Source: Kalmanozyma brasiliensis GHG001 | Lineage: Eukaryota > Basidiomycota > Ustilaginomycetes > Ustilaginales | Direction of reading: 5' to 3' | DNA: 64,000 nt | Assembly (NCBI RefSeq): GCF_000497045.1 | Contig: NW_015961953.1 | Location: 62,001 to 126,000, forward strand | Part shown: positions 29,401 through 40,354 of the stretch, piece after piece | Numbering within the stretch: the first letter of the stretch is position 1 | Layout: each line of letters begins with the position of its first letter | Program-made: the position numbers and the translations under genes | Notes under the pieces: generated by a model | Seen by the model: only the letters and a program-made list of their open reading frames with translations | What the model was told of the DNA's origin: nothing | Databases searched by the model: none

Positions 29401-32400
29401 TACGAGATATTCATGCACTCACAAACAGATCGCACCAAGATCGATGACAAGTCCCGAGAGGTACATGAGGCTTGCCCAGTCCCCTTACCTGGTCGGTCAG
29501 GCTTGCCCTCCGTACCACTTTCGCATCAAGCCTTCCTACTCCTGCCTTCTTCCCGTGTCTATCTGTCCGCCTCATTCAGTTAGTCCTTTTCATTTACCCA
29601 TTTGCGGCCAGGCACCGCACTTTCATCCCTCGTGCTAGCTTCGCATTCCGCTCTCCCGACCTTGTTGGATTGGGTCCCATCCTTCCCGAGTTCCGTGATG
29701 CTCGTTCGAAGCTCCGATGACCCTTCGACGTCGCAACCGCCAATCCTGAGAAGTTTTTGTGTGTCCTAAGTCCGTTGTCCTCGTGTCACGGCCAGTACCT
29801 CGCCGTACCACCCTCGATCTCGGTCAGTCTTTGCCAAGCCTCTTTTCGTCTACTTCTTTGCCTACCTCATCCGCTAGATTACATTCGGTCCGCAATGTGG
29901 CTTGTACCTCAGGTCTCCCCTCCAGATCGCAAGGCTCCTTGCCGCCTGGATTCGAGAATCGGATAAAGCCTCGCGCCGGTTCCAGCTCCTACAGTTAGAT
30001 TGCTTTTGCCAAGGCTATAGCCACATTTCCGGAACCAGACTCTGGCAGCGAGACGAAGCTGACATCCTCATCATTGCGTCTACCCGCTGTGACGTGCGCC
30101 TCCCTAGACGTTGGCACAAGCCTGAACTGACGTCCCGGTTGGCGTGGCGGTGGCTTTGAGGATTTGATCGGTAAGGTGAACCCTGTGTAAGCCGTGAAGG
30201 GTCCTGCTCAGCGTTGCCTTCCTCCGTGCTTGAGGCCACTGTTGACATGAGCTGCCTATATCGCACGCTTGTCTATCTTGCAAGGCTGGTCAGACACACA
30301 AAGCACATTTGATGCGTTTGCAGCTGTCAGAACCAACACCTTTTCCGATGCGTGCTGGTTCCACAGGCTGTCTGTGAGTCAGCTAGGGCACTCAATCCGT
30401 TTCGTACCGCCAAAGGGTCCTTGCGGTGGTCCCACTCTTTGCTCGTGCATGGTTTAGGTCAAAACAATCAAGCCGAATCCTTGGTCCAGGAACCACTTTG
30501 TTCTCTGCATTACTCCGGGTAGCATTGTCTCACTTTGACTCCTGTTTCGGAAGCCTAGTGCAGGGACCTCTATTGAAATTTGATGTGGCTTGACGCACGT
30601 CCGATCGGCTCCGCTGCGTGAAGGCCTGGCACGCACCGGCACGATGCATGGGAAGAGAAAAAGTTCTCCGCCGCCATGTCAGCTCGAAACCCCGCCAGAT
30701 GTTCCTGGGAACCCAAGCGATGTCGACGAACAGCTGAGCTCGGAAACGTGACCAGTTCAGGCACACGGGCCATGTCATCCATTAGCGGAATACAGTCTCG
30801 TGGCTGGGGCAAGACGGAAATAGATACTCGTCGGAGTGGCAATATTCCCGGCTGGCAGAGGCATTGTCTGTGCTGCAGTTGCACAGCCGAGCTGTCACCG
30901 ACGCTGTCTTTCCTCGAGTTGAGAATTCCGCGGGAATGTCAAGCCACCATATCTTCGTGGATCGGTTTACTTATGGCTTGCGGTTCGTTGTCGTGCCTGG
31001 AGGACGACTCACCCAAAGCGTCAGCTCCATAGGATCATATTGCTGACCGCTTTGTACCTGAGCATATTCACCGCTACGTTGACGCGCCATCTGTCCCGGC
31101 TGTCTGACTGGCGCTCTCGTCATTGAAATGCCCTGACGGGCAATGCCTTCACCCCACTGCTTTACAGCTTGTGCACACAGTGAGGCGTACAATTGAGATT
31201 AGGGTGTCATTCATCGAAATGAACGAGCTCGCTGGAGCAGTGCTGACACTTCCGTTCATTGTGTCTATTCCAACGGCAATGTATGTATCGTTACCATTCT
31301 TGCTCTTGAAATTTTGCATTCTTCGATACCGGGTTGGCTTCGAGCTTTCTTCAGTTGACCCTGGGCTGAATGAGCAGACATCGAAGCCTGAAAGACACGG
31401 ATAGACTCAGAAGAGACGAAGGGATAGCGTCGGCTTGTATCAGGTTGTTTTCACACTGTCTCGAATGTCATGGCTTGATGCGTCGTTCAGCTGCACTGTG
31501 ATCGTGTTGGGCATGTGAGCCGGTACTGTCCACGAACACAAGCCTTGTGAGCCGGACGAATGCTTGTCGCCTTACACGCCGTTGCGGAGGGACCCTTATC
31601 CGGAAACACGCTGGTGCTCGCAAGTGGAAGTGTGGGGAGCACGACCATCGTGTACCACTCTTCGCGCAATCATTAGGTCATCGGACCCTTGCGTACCTCA
31701 GCCTTTCCGTCGGATACCTTTGCATTACTCCGGGACGACTCGTGGCTTGAACTCGCACCATCGTCGATCTTTCAAGGGCATGAATCTGTTCTGCATTGGT
31801 ACTTCCGGCAAGCCTCGTTATGCGCAGTGGGGCCACGCGGAGCAGGCTAGCTCACATGCGTTCGATTAGATCCCACTGTCTTGTCGACGATGATGCGGAG
31901 ATGTTGAAACGACTTTCACCATGGAACGCTTCCCGAACACAATGGCTTCTCTTCCGTCACTGTTTCGGTAAGCAGAAGAAGCGCTTCTTGGAGAAGGAGC
32001 AAATCAAGACGCATCCAGCAATCTGCCGGTCGCTTTGTGGAGACCGCTACCAGGCTGCTTTCTTGAATGGTCATTTTGATCACCGCATATGCTCTTTGGG
32101 CGCCAACAATGACGGCACAATGAATGCTATTGATCGAAGCGAGAACAAGATCAGAGGCACGAGACAGCGGCGAGGAGGAGCTTGGGTTGCGCATCGGCAC
32201 AAGCGAAGATGTTTTCGAAGTCTCTAAACGCCTTTCGAGCGATTTGCTGCCCTCTCAACAGGCGCACCTCAGACATGCCTGCTTGAGGCGCTGTCGAGCA
32301 CCACAGACATGAGAGGGTCGGCCACACTGCTGCCAGGCTCAAACTAGGGCGAGGAGTGGCGAGCCAGTGGCCTCTTGACGGTCAAGAGTCATCTTGAGGA

Positions 32401-32879
32401 TGTTGTTCTGGATGCGAAAGGGGCACTTGACCATCATCGACAGAATTTCGAGCAGAAGCTTAAACATTCGGACGATCTCACAGTACCTGCCCAAAAATCA
32501 GTCCGGACGTAACATCTTTACTCGTAAAATACGCGCGCTTCTCGCGTCGCGAAGGAAAGCCGTCTGCAACGCGCAAAGAGATGCAGCCTGAGGAGGCGCA
32601 GCCAGCAAAGTGTTGTTTCCTGCTCCACAACGCTTAGGGGCCGTGAGGACATTGCGCTCTGCTGCCCTGAGAATTTCGAAACGGGGTCTCTGCAGCAGGC
32701 ACACCAACACGCGAAGATGTGCGTGTTGGAAGTTGGCCTCTTTGCCCAATTTACACGAAACCAAGGCACAGCGCGTTCGTGGTCGAGCTCCTGAAACGTG
32801 AACTCGACATTGCGGAGAGCGCAGCTGCTCAGCTTCTTCTTTCTCTACACACATCCCGACGAGAGTGTCGATATCAACG
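26406..32879. other. 6.5-kb gene-poor region
   Basis: No frame longer than about 150 codons, and none with gene-like composition on either strand. The section 29460-30010 is conspicuously C/T-rich on the plus strand, like the leaders of neighbouring genes, and could be a transcribed non-coding unit. An A/T-rich patch with an A run lies at 27205-27245. The right end contains the promoter of POL1, the left end that of the minus-strand Ser-rich gene. No transposon ends or long repeats were recognised by eye. Confidence 0.6.
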
Positions 32880-35800
32880 ATGTCGTCGAGAGCCAAGAAG
32901 CTCAACGCCCTGGCCGCGCTCAAGGCCAAGCGCGATGGCGCTCCCATGCCTTCGGTAGGTATTCACACTTTTACAATCGCCGACCAACGCTCGTGTGCTG
33001 ACCCGTCTGTTCCATAACTGACTTGCTTGGCCACACAGACCTCCAAATCTGGCAACTACTCGGACGAAGACGACGCCATCTACGACGAGGTTTCCGAAGA
33101 CGAGTACCGCTCCATCCTTCGAGGCCGTGTCATGGACGACGATTTCATCGAGGACGACGACGGATCGGGCTACGTAGATCACGGTCAGGATGAGTGGGAT
33201 GACCGTACTGGAGCAGGTCATGACGAGGACGACGACACCGAAGACGAACAGGAATACTTTGAACGCACCGGCAAGCGCAAGCCCAAAAAGGGCTCTAAAG
33301 CTGGTGCCAAGGGTGCTTCATCTGCTAGCAAGAAGTCAAGCCTCACCGCCGCATTCAGCAAGCAGCGCAAGGCTTCTAGTGGTGCGGACTTATCGGCGAA
33401 CCGCGCACGCGAGGCGCAACGCATGCGATCAGCCGCTCTCGACGCGTACCGCCCCACGGTGAGCAAGGAAAAGGAGGAAGACTTCATGACCAGCCTCATG
33501 GGCGACCTCGACGAGTTTGGCGCCCAGCCTTCAACATCTTCGCACGATCCAGCCAGCCCTTCTCCCGCCCACCGCCTCAGCACCTCCCTTTCCAAGAAGC
33601 GAAAGCAGCACGAAGAGAGCGCCTTCTCTCGATTCCGCCCTTCCACCTCTGCCAGCGCCAGCAACGGCTTCACGAGTCCTTCGTCAGGTGCTCCTACTAG
33701 CGACTCGGCACAGCCCTCCAGCGACAGTGTTGAGCCCCGTGTCCATGTCAGCGGCAGCGATACCCCACCGTGGGGTCCCAACCTCGGCTCGGATCCCGTC
33801 TTTGAGCTCGATGATGAGCCTCTCACTTCCAACAAGAAGCTCCGCGGTCCAAAGGGGCTGCCCAGTCGCATCGGCAGCCTCGGTCTCGGCGATGCAGACA
33901 ACGACGTCTTCATCAGTCATCCTTCCAAGCGAGCAGCTGGCCTCAGCAATGATGCACTCGCCTTCAGCGACGATGAGGCCGACGATCTCGCTGTTCGCCG
34001 AGTCGAGGTCGGTTCGCTTCCGGCAAAGACCGTAGATGCTCGAGGACAGGCGTCGCGTCCCAAGCCGGTCACTGTTGAGACACCCCGTGCATCAAAGGTG
34101 GACGATATCAAGAAGGACATCAAGACACCATCAGCATTCTCCTCCTCGGCAACACCAAAGACCTCCCTCAAGGACGAAAGCAAGACACCAGCTAGCAGGA
34201 GTAGCTGGCAGAAGGTTCACAACGATCTCATCAAGAATGTCGAGCAGGCAACACCAACGCCTGCTGCTGGCAGCAACATCAAGACGGCTCCCGGCAATGC
34301 GACACCCTCCGCAGGCAAGGTCGCTGCATTTGAAGAGGACAAGTCACTCTTCTTCTACTGGCTCGACTACCTCGAGGGCGAGAATGGCGTCGTCTACCTC
34401 GTCGGCAAGGTCAAGGACAAGGAGACCGGTCGCTATGTCTCGTGCTGCTTGACAGTCAACGGCATCGAGCGATGCATCTTCCTCCTGCCTCGCAGCAAGC
34501 AGCTCGAGGACGGCCACGAGACGGACCGTGCTGTCGGCGAAGACGAGATCTATGACGAGTTCGAGGACCTCTCGGCCAAGCACGGCATCAAGCGCTTCCT
34601 CTCCAAGTGGGTCACGCGTAAGTACGCCTTCGAGCAGGCTGGCGTCCCCGCCGAGTCGGACTACATGAAGATCCGCTATGGCTTCGACGAGCCGCAGCTG
34701 CCATTCGACTTCAAGGGCAGGACGTTTAGCAAGACTTTTGGCACCAATACTTCGCCCTTTGAGCTGCTGGTGGTCAAGCGACGTATCTTTGGACCCAGCT
34801 GGCTCAAGATCTCCAACGCCAGTGTGACGGAAGGCTCGACACCCATCTCGTGGTGTAAGATGGAAGTTTCGATCGATGACCCGAAGGACATCTCCCCCAT
34901 CTCAGATGTCGACACGACCTCGCCCCGCGAGACGCCTCCTCTGACGGTCATGTCGATTGCCACCCGCACCGTCGTCAACCACAAGGAGAACAAGCAGGAG
35001 CTTGTCGCCGTCAGCGCACGTACCTGGACCGACCACCAGATCGAAGACCCAACGCCACCGGAACAGCTCCCTTGCTCTGTCTTCACTGCGGTGCGCCCGC
35101 TCGGCAGCATGTTCCCGCCCGGATTCGAGGCCGAGGCGCGCAAGAGCAAGATCAAGATCCACACGCTCAAGTACGAGCGTATGCTTCTCAACGCCCTTCT
35201 TGCCCAGATCCACAACGCCGACCCAGATGTGATCGTCGGCCACGAGTTCAACGGCGTCTCGCTCGACGTGCTGCTCCATCGCATGAAGGACCTGCGTGCT
35301 GATCACTGGTCGCGTGTCGGCCGCTTCCGTCGTCCCAAGTGGCCAAAGCTGAAGCAGGGCATGAACCTCAAGATCCTCGCCGGCCGACTCGTCTGTGACT
35401 TGGCATCCGACAACGGCAAGTCGATGATTACCTCCACCACATGGTCGCTCACCGAAATGTGCGGCACGCACCTCAAGATCCAGCGCGAAGACATCGACCC
35501 TGAGGAAACGGCGTCCTTCTTCGACTCGCTCGCCCCCTCCCCGGAACGCTTGATGACGTTTGTCCGCCACTGCGAGGTGGACACGTTCTTCCAGATGGCC
35601 ATCGCTGCCAAGGTGCAGATTCTGCCGCTGACCAAGCAGCTGACCAATCTGGCGGGCAACAGCTGGAACAAGACGCTGAACGGTGGTCGTGCCGAACGAA
35701 ACGAGTACATTCTGCTGCACGATTTCCACCGTCAGAAGTACGTCTGCCCAGACAAGATCTCAGCTTGGGAGAAGAAGCAGATCCAGCAAGCCGCCGAGCT

Positions 35801-37937
35801 CAAGGCGAAGGCGAAAGCGAAGGCTGGCGGCGCTGCTGCAGTGGCAACGGCGGTGGTGAACAGCAAGAAGGACAAGTTCAAGGGTGGTCTCGTCTTCGAG
35901 CCCAAGCGTGGGCTGTGGGACAAGTACATCTTGGTCATGGATTTCAACTCGCTCTACCCCTCGATCATCCAGGAGTTCAACATTGACTTTACCACGGTCG
36001 AGCGTCCACCTACGCAGGGTCTCGAGGACGAAGAGGTTGCTGCTGCTGCCTCTTCTGCTGCCTCTGCAGGCGTCGAGGGCGAGACTGCTGGGGACGCGGC
36101 TGCTGACGTGGACAAGATTCCCGAAGTCCCCTCTTCTGACGTGGACCAGGGTGTTCTTCCGCGCATCATTGCTCAGCTCGTCGCGCGTCGTCGCCAAGTC
36201 AAGTCCCTGATGAAGGACAAGACCGCCACGCCATCCCAGCTGATGCAGTGGAACATCAAGCAGCTCGCGCTCAAGCTCACGGCCAACTCGATGTACGGCT
36301 GTCTCGGTTTCGAGAACTCGCGTTTCTACGCCCGCCCTCTCGCCGCGCTCACCACCTTCAAGGGTCGAGAGATCCTCACCGCCACCAAGGACCTCGCCGA
36401 GTCGATGCTGCTCGACGTCATCTACGGTGACACGGACAGTGTTATGATCAATACCAACGCCACCGAGTACCGCGAAGCCCTTCGGATCGGCCAAGAGTTC
36501 AAAAAGTCGGTCAACGAACGCTACCGGCTGCTCGAGATCGACATTGACGGTGTGTTCGAGCGCATGCTTCTGCTGCAGAAGAAGAAGTACGCGGCGGTGC
36601 TGGTGGACGAGGATGGCAAGCGGACGACCGAGATCAAGGGTTTGGATATGAAGCGTCGCGAGTACTCGGCGTTGAGCAAGAACGTATCGAACTACGTCCT
36701 CGACCAGATCCTCTCCGGGCAAGCGACCGAGTTGGTGGTGGAGCACATCCACGAGTACCTCTCGCAGATGTCGACGCGCATCAAGACGGGCGAGGTGGCC
36801 ATGGACGATTTCATCATCTACAAGCGACTGGGTAAGAACCCGGAGGACTACCCCGATGTCAAGTCGCAACCGCACGTGCAGGTTGCGTTGAGGATGAAGG
36901 CCCGTGGAGGTAGTGCGCGAATGGGCGATGTGATCCCGTACATCTTCTGCCTGGGCGAGGATGGGAGTTCGAGCACCAAGACGGCGCAGGCGGAGCGGGC
37001 GCACCACCCGGACGAGCTCAGGAGGAAGGAGTCGGAGCTCAAGATCGACTACGAGCACTACCTAGCGCTGCAGATCCTGCCGCCTGTCGAGAGGCTGTGC
37101 GAGAGCATCGAGGGGACGGACCGCTCGCGGCTTGCCGAATGTCTAGGATTGGACCCGAGCAAGTACTCCAACGTCTCGATCTCGCATGCTGGGGCTGGAG
37201 CGGATCGCGAGTTCGCTACGCTCGATTCGCAGATTCCGGACGAGGTGAGGTTCGCTCGATGTGCGCCGCTGACGCTCACCTGTCCGTCGTGTCGCGAGAC
37301 GAGCACGTTCTTGGGTCCCGCTCACCGAACACCCACCGCCGCGATCAAGCCCTTGGGCGACTCGACCAACGTGCCCGTCGAGGAGCGCAATGCGATCACG
37401 ACCAAGGGCATTCGGTGCACGAACCCGGCGTGTCAACGCATGTTGCCGCTAGCCACAGTGGCGATCCAGCTCGAACTCGCAATTCGCAGCTACGTTGAGC
37501 GCTACTATGCCGGATGGACCGAGTGCAGCGATGCCAACTGCGGCTCGCGGACGCGCATGGCGAGTGTCTACGCTAAACGATGCCTCGCGATTCACGATGC
37601 CAAGTCGGCGGCGTTGCTCGACGCTACGAGCTCCACAGGCGGCGCCCATCTCGCCTGCCGCGGTCGCGTAGAACCGAGTTACAGAGACAAGCAGCTGTAC
37701 GACCAGCTGATCTACCTGGAATCGCTCTTCGATGCGGGGAGGATCAGGGACAAGGTCACCGGTGCGGGCGCGGCCGTGACGGCAAGCGGCAAAGCGTGGC
37801 AGGACGAAGTGGTCGCCGTGCTGGACGTCAACAGGAGAGAACTCGAGGCGCTGCACAAGACGGTGGATCGGTATCTCGCAAAGAACGGGAGGAGGTTCGT
37901 TAAGCTAGGCAGCTTGTTTAGGTTCATGAAGGTGTGA
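32880..37937 (+). CDS. POL1: DNA polymerase alpha catalytic subunit
   Basis: Exon 1 is 32880-32954 (25 codons, MSSRAKKLNALAALKAKRDG). An 84-bp intron (GTAGGT donor at 32955, CTGAC branch, CACAG ending at 33038) leads to exon 2, 33039-37937, for 1657 aa in total. The N-terminal third is acidic and disordered with the short basic leader typical of Pol1. The exonuclease-like domain is followed by polymerase motifs: A DFNSLYPSI from D993, B KLTANSMYG from K1104, and C YGDTDS from Y1154 with D1156 and D1158. C-terminal zinc-binding cysteines begin at C1440/C1443 (CPSC), with CTNPAC and CSDANC further on. The protein extends RNA primers made by primase at replication origins and lagging-strand starts. 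Confidence 0.97.
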
Positions 37938-39273
37938 TGCTCATTTTTGTGTTTCGGTCTCAATGATAGGATTCGTTTTTGCATGTCTTTCTCTCGGAGG
38001 TTGGTCAGGGGCGTCAGGCTGGTTGTCACGATGAGTCGGTGCGATGAGGGAGAGACGTCATTCATTTGAACATGCTCGTGGATCTATCGAGTGGAAAGCA
38101 GAAGCCAGGAGGGACAATGTTCGGGTCAGCCGCTGATCAGCACTGGAAACGCGTCGCTTCTCTCTCCGTCAACCCGCTCCAACTCTGTCTGTCCATCGCT
38201 ATGCGGTCTTCGCCCGACACTGTCCAGCTCGTGAAAGGCAGACGAGGCCGGCATTGCCATGCGTGAAATCAGTGTAACTATGACTAAAAAGCACTCTAGC
38301 TCCTTGCCCCATCGGTGGGATTGGTAGGTCCCGAAAGGTGACGAGGCTCTGAGAATTGGGATGTTATCATCATTTTGGTGTGTGGCTGACAGCCTGCCTA
38401 TCCTTCTCCTCCCTCCATGATCCATCTTCTCCTCTCGTGCTGCGGTTGTGGGATTGAGACTTACGAGTCGGTTGTGATCTGCGACGAGTCGACCTCGCCT
38501 GTCGGCCTGCTACGTGACCGCGAAGGCGAAAGATGCCGTGTAGACATTCGTGCCTCGACGGAGCTTAGACAAAGGCCAGCGAGGCGAGGTCGACTGTTGC
38601 AGATGATGGAGGAATGGCAAGAAGGAACGTCGAACAGGTGACAGCACTTGAGAAGAAATTTCGCCGGCCAGCAGACCCTGCCAAAAATATCAGCGCTGTC
38701 AGTCACGTGATGTTTCGACGCCCGATTAAGTTAGCTGGAGATCGATAGTCCCACCAACCGCACCAAACCCAACCTTCACGTCGCAGTCCCTGAACCATCG
38801 TCCGAAATTGAGCGGACCCGACGCTGACCGCACCGCAAAGGAGTCTCATCATAAGGCCGCTTCAGACTAGGGGGTTACCAAGGTGAGAAAGGCGAGATAC
38901 ACCCGATCCGGTCAAGCGGCAACCTGGTGAGAATTCACGAGCCAACGCCAGACTCGGACCGGCCCACGCATCGGATTGGCTGCTGCTGCTGCTGCTGCTG
39001 CTGAAGGGTCCTAGTGATGAAGCGCGTTATCGGGATTTTTTGGGATCTTTTCTGATAATCTGACCGCTCCGAAGGCTGCCATGCTCGAACCGGTTTGTGG
39101 AGCGCGGAAACGTCTGAAATTGCCCGTTCGGCCAGACTTTCTTCTTGGCCAGGCTCGCAAAAAAAGTTGGCGGTCGTGCGTCGACTGGCTGACTCGTTCT
39201 TCCTTTCGTGGGGGGGTCAACCTTCCATCTTCTCGACCTTCATCTTTGTCTATACCCTCACTTTCGAACAACA
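37938..39273. other. Intergenic region between POL1 and GGC1
   Basis: 1.3 kb with no convincing coding frame. It contains a (CTG)8 microsatellite at 38980-39003 and an inverted CCAAT box (GATTGG) at 38974. The final 100 bp are pyrimidine-rich leader of the carrier gene. Confidence 0.55.
38980..39003. repeat. Trinucleotide microsatellite (CTG)8
   Basis: Eight uninterrupted CTG units in non-coding sequence about 270 bp upstream of the carrier gene ATG. Confidence 0.9.
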
Positions 39274-40167
39274 ATGTCACCACCACCCTCTGGCGGCAAG
39301 CGCGAGTCTGCGCAGGCGCGACTTCTCGGTTCGGGTCTGTCCGGCATTGCCGAGCTGCTCGTCTTCCACCCGGTCGACACGGTGGCCAAACGACTCATGT
39401 CGAACAAGGTCTCTGGGCTCTCGATGGCTCAGGTGGTCTTCAAGGACAAAGCCTCGGCCAACTTGTCCACCAAGTTCGTCTCCCTCTTTCCTGGTCTTGG
39501 CTACGCTGCGGGGTACAAAGTGCTTCAACGCATCTACAAGTTCGGCGGACAGCCGTATTTCAACGACTACCTCACCTCGCATCACAAGTCCAAGTTCGAT
39601 TCTCTCTTCGGTGAACGTGCTGGTAAATCGATCATGTCTGCCACAGCCGGATCGCTGACCGGTATCGGTGAGATTGTCTTGCTGCCACTGGACGTGCTCA
39701 AGATCAAACGTCAGACCAACCCGGAAGCCTTCCGTTCGCGTGGCTTCCTCCGTATCTTGGCAGATGAAAACGTCAACCTCTACCGCGGTTGGGGTTGGAC
39801 CGCCGCCCGCAACGCCCCCGGCTCCTTCGCCCTCTTCGGCGGCTCCGCTTTTACCAAGGAATACATCTTCGGCTTGAAAAACTACAACGAAGCTACCTGG
39901 ACCCAAAACTTCTTCGCCTCCATCGGCGGTTCCGTCGCCTCCATCACCGTTGCTGCCCCACTGGACGTCGTCAAGACAAGAATCCAGAACGCAAACTTCG
40001 AAAGCAAGGTCGGTGGCGTCACCATCATGAAGGACATGATCCGGGAGGAAGGGTTCAGTGCCTTCTTCAAGGGTCTGACGCCAAAGGTGCTGGTCGTTGG
40101 GCCGAAGCTGGTGTTCAGCTTCACGATCGCGCAGAGCTTGATCCCCTTCTTCGGACGATATGTGTAG
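39274..40167 (+). CDS. GGC1: Mitochondrial GTP/GDP carrier
   Basis: 297 aa from ATG 39274 (context caacaATGtca). Three mitochondrial carrier repeats are visible through their signatures FHPVDTVAKRL, LPLDVLKIKRQ and APLDVVKTRIQ. Long identical stretches to what I know of yeast Ggc1/Yhm1 include FPGLGYAAGYKVLQR, GEIVLLPLDVLKIKRQTNPE and RGWGWTAARNAPGSFALFGG. The protein exchanges GTP for GDP across the inner mitochondrial membrane and is linked to mitochondrial iron balance. It is convergent with YOS9, with 187 bp between the stops. Confidence 0.96.
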   Translation: MSPPPSGGKRESAQARLLGSGLSGIAELLVFHPVDTVAKRLMSNKVSGLSMAQVVFKDKASANLSTKFVSLFPGLGYAAGYKVLQRIYKFGGQPYFNDYLTSHHKSKFDSLFGERAGKSIMSATAGSLTGIGEIVLLPLDVLKIKRQTNPEAFRSRGFLRILADENVNLYRGWGWTAARNAPGSFALFGGSAFTKEYIFGLKNYNEATWTQNFFASIGGSVASITVAAPLDVVKTRIQNANFESKVGGVTIMKDMIREEGFSAFFKGLTPKVLVVGPKLVFSFTIAQSLIPFFGRYV

Positions 40168-40354
40168 ATGCGATCGAGGGCATGACAGAGCGAGGTGCCA
40201 CTGTCGTAGATACGTTACGTGCATGATCAAAAAAAAGACACCATTCTTACGCAGAGCAAAAACTTGCCCACCAGCCAGAGACACGGCCCGCCTGCACTCG
40301 CACCTACACAAACTCGCCGTTTCCACAGATGCTACCGCTTCCATTGCTCAACAA

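Noticed and set aside
32520..32560. CG-rich ACGCG-like sequences before POL1 as MluI cell-cycle boxes
   Set aside because: No exact ACGCGT is present within the patch, and CG-rich words are common in this genome.
35760..37058. 432-codon minus-strand open frame within POL1
   Set aside because: It lies opposite the conserved polymerase motifs and has shadow composition (Leu, Val, Arg, His).
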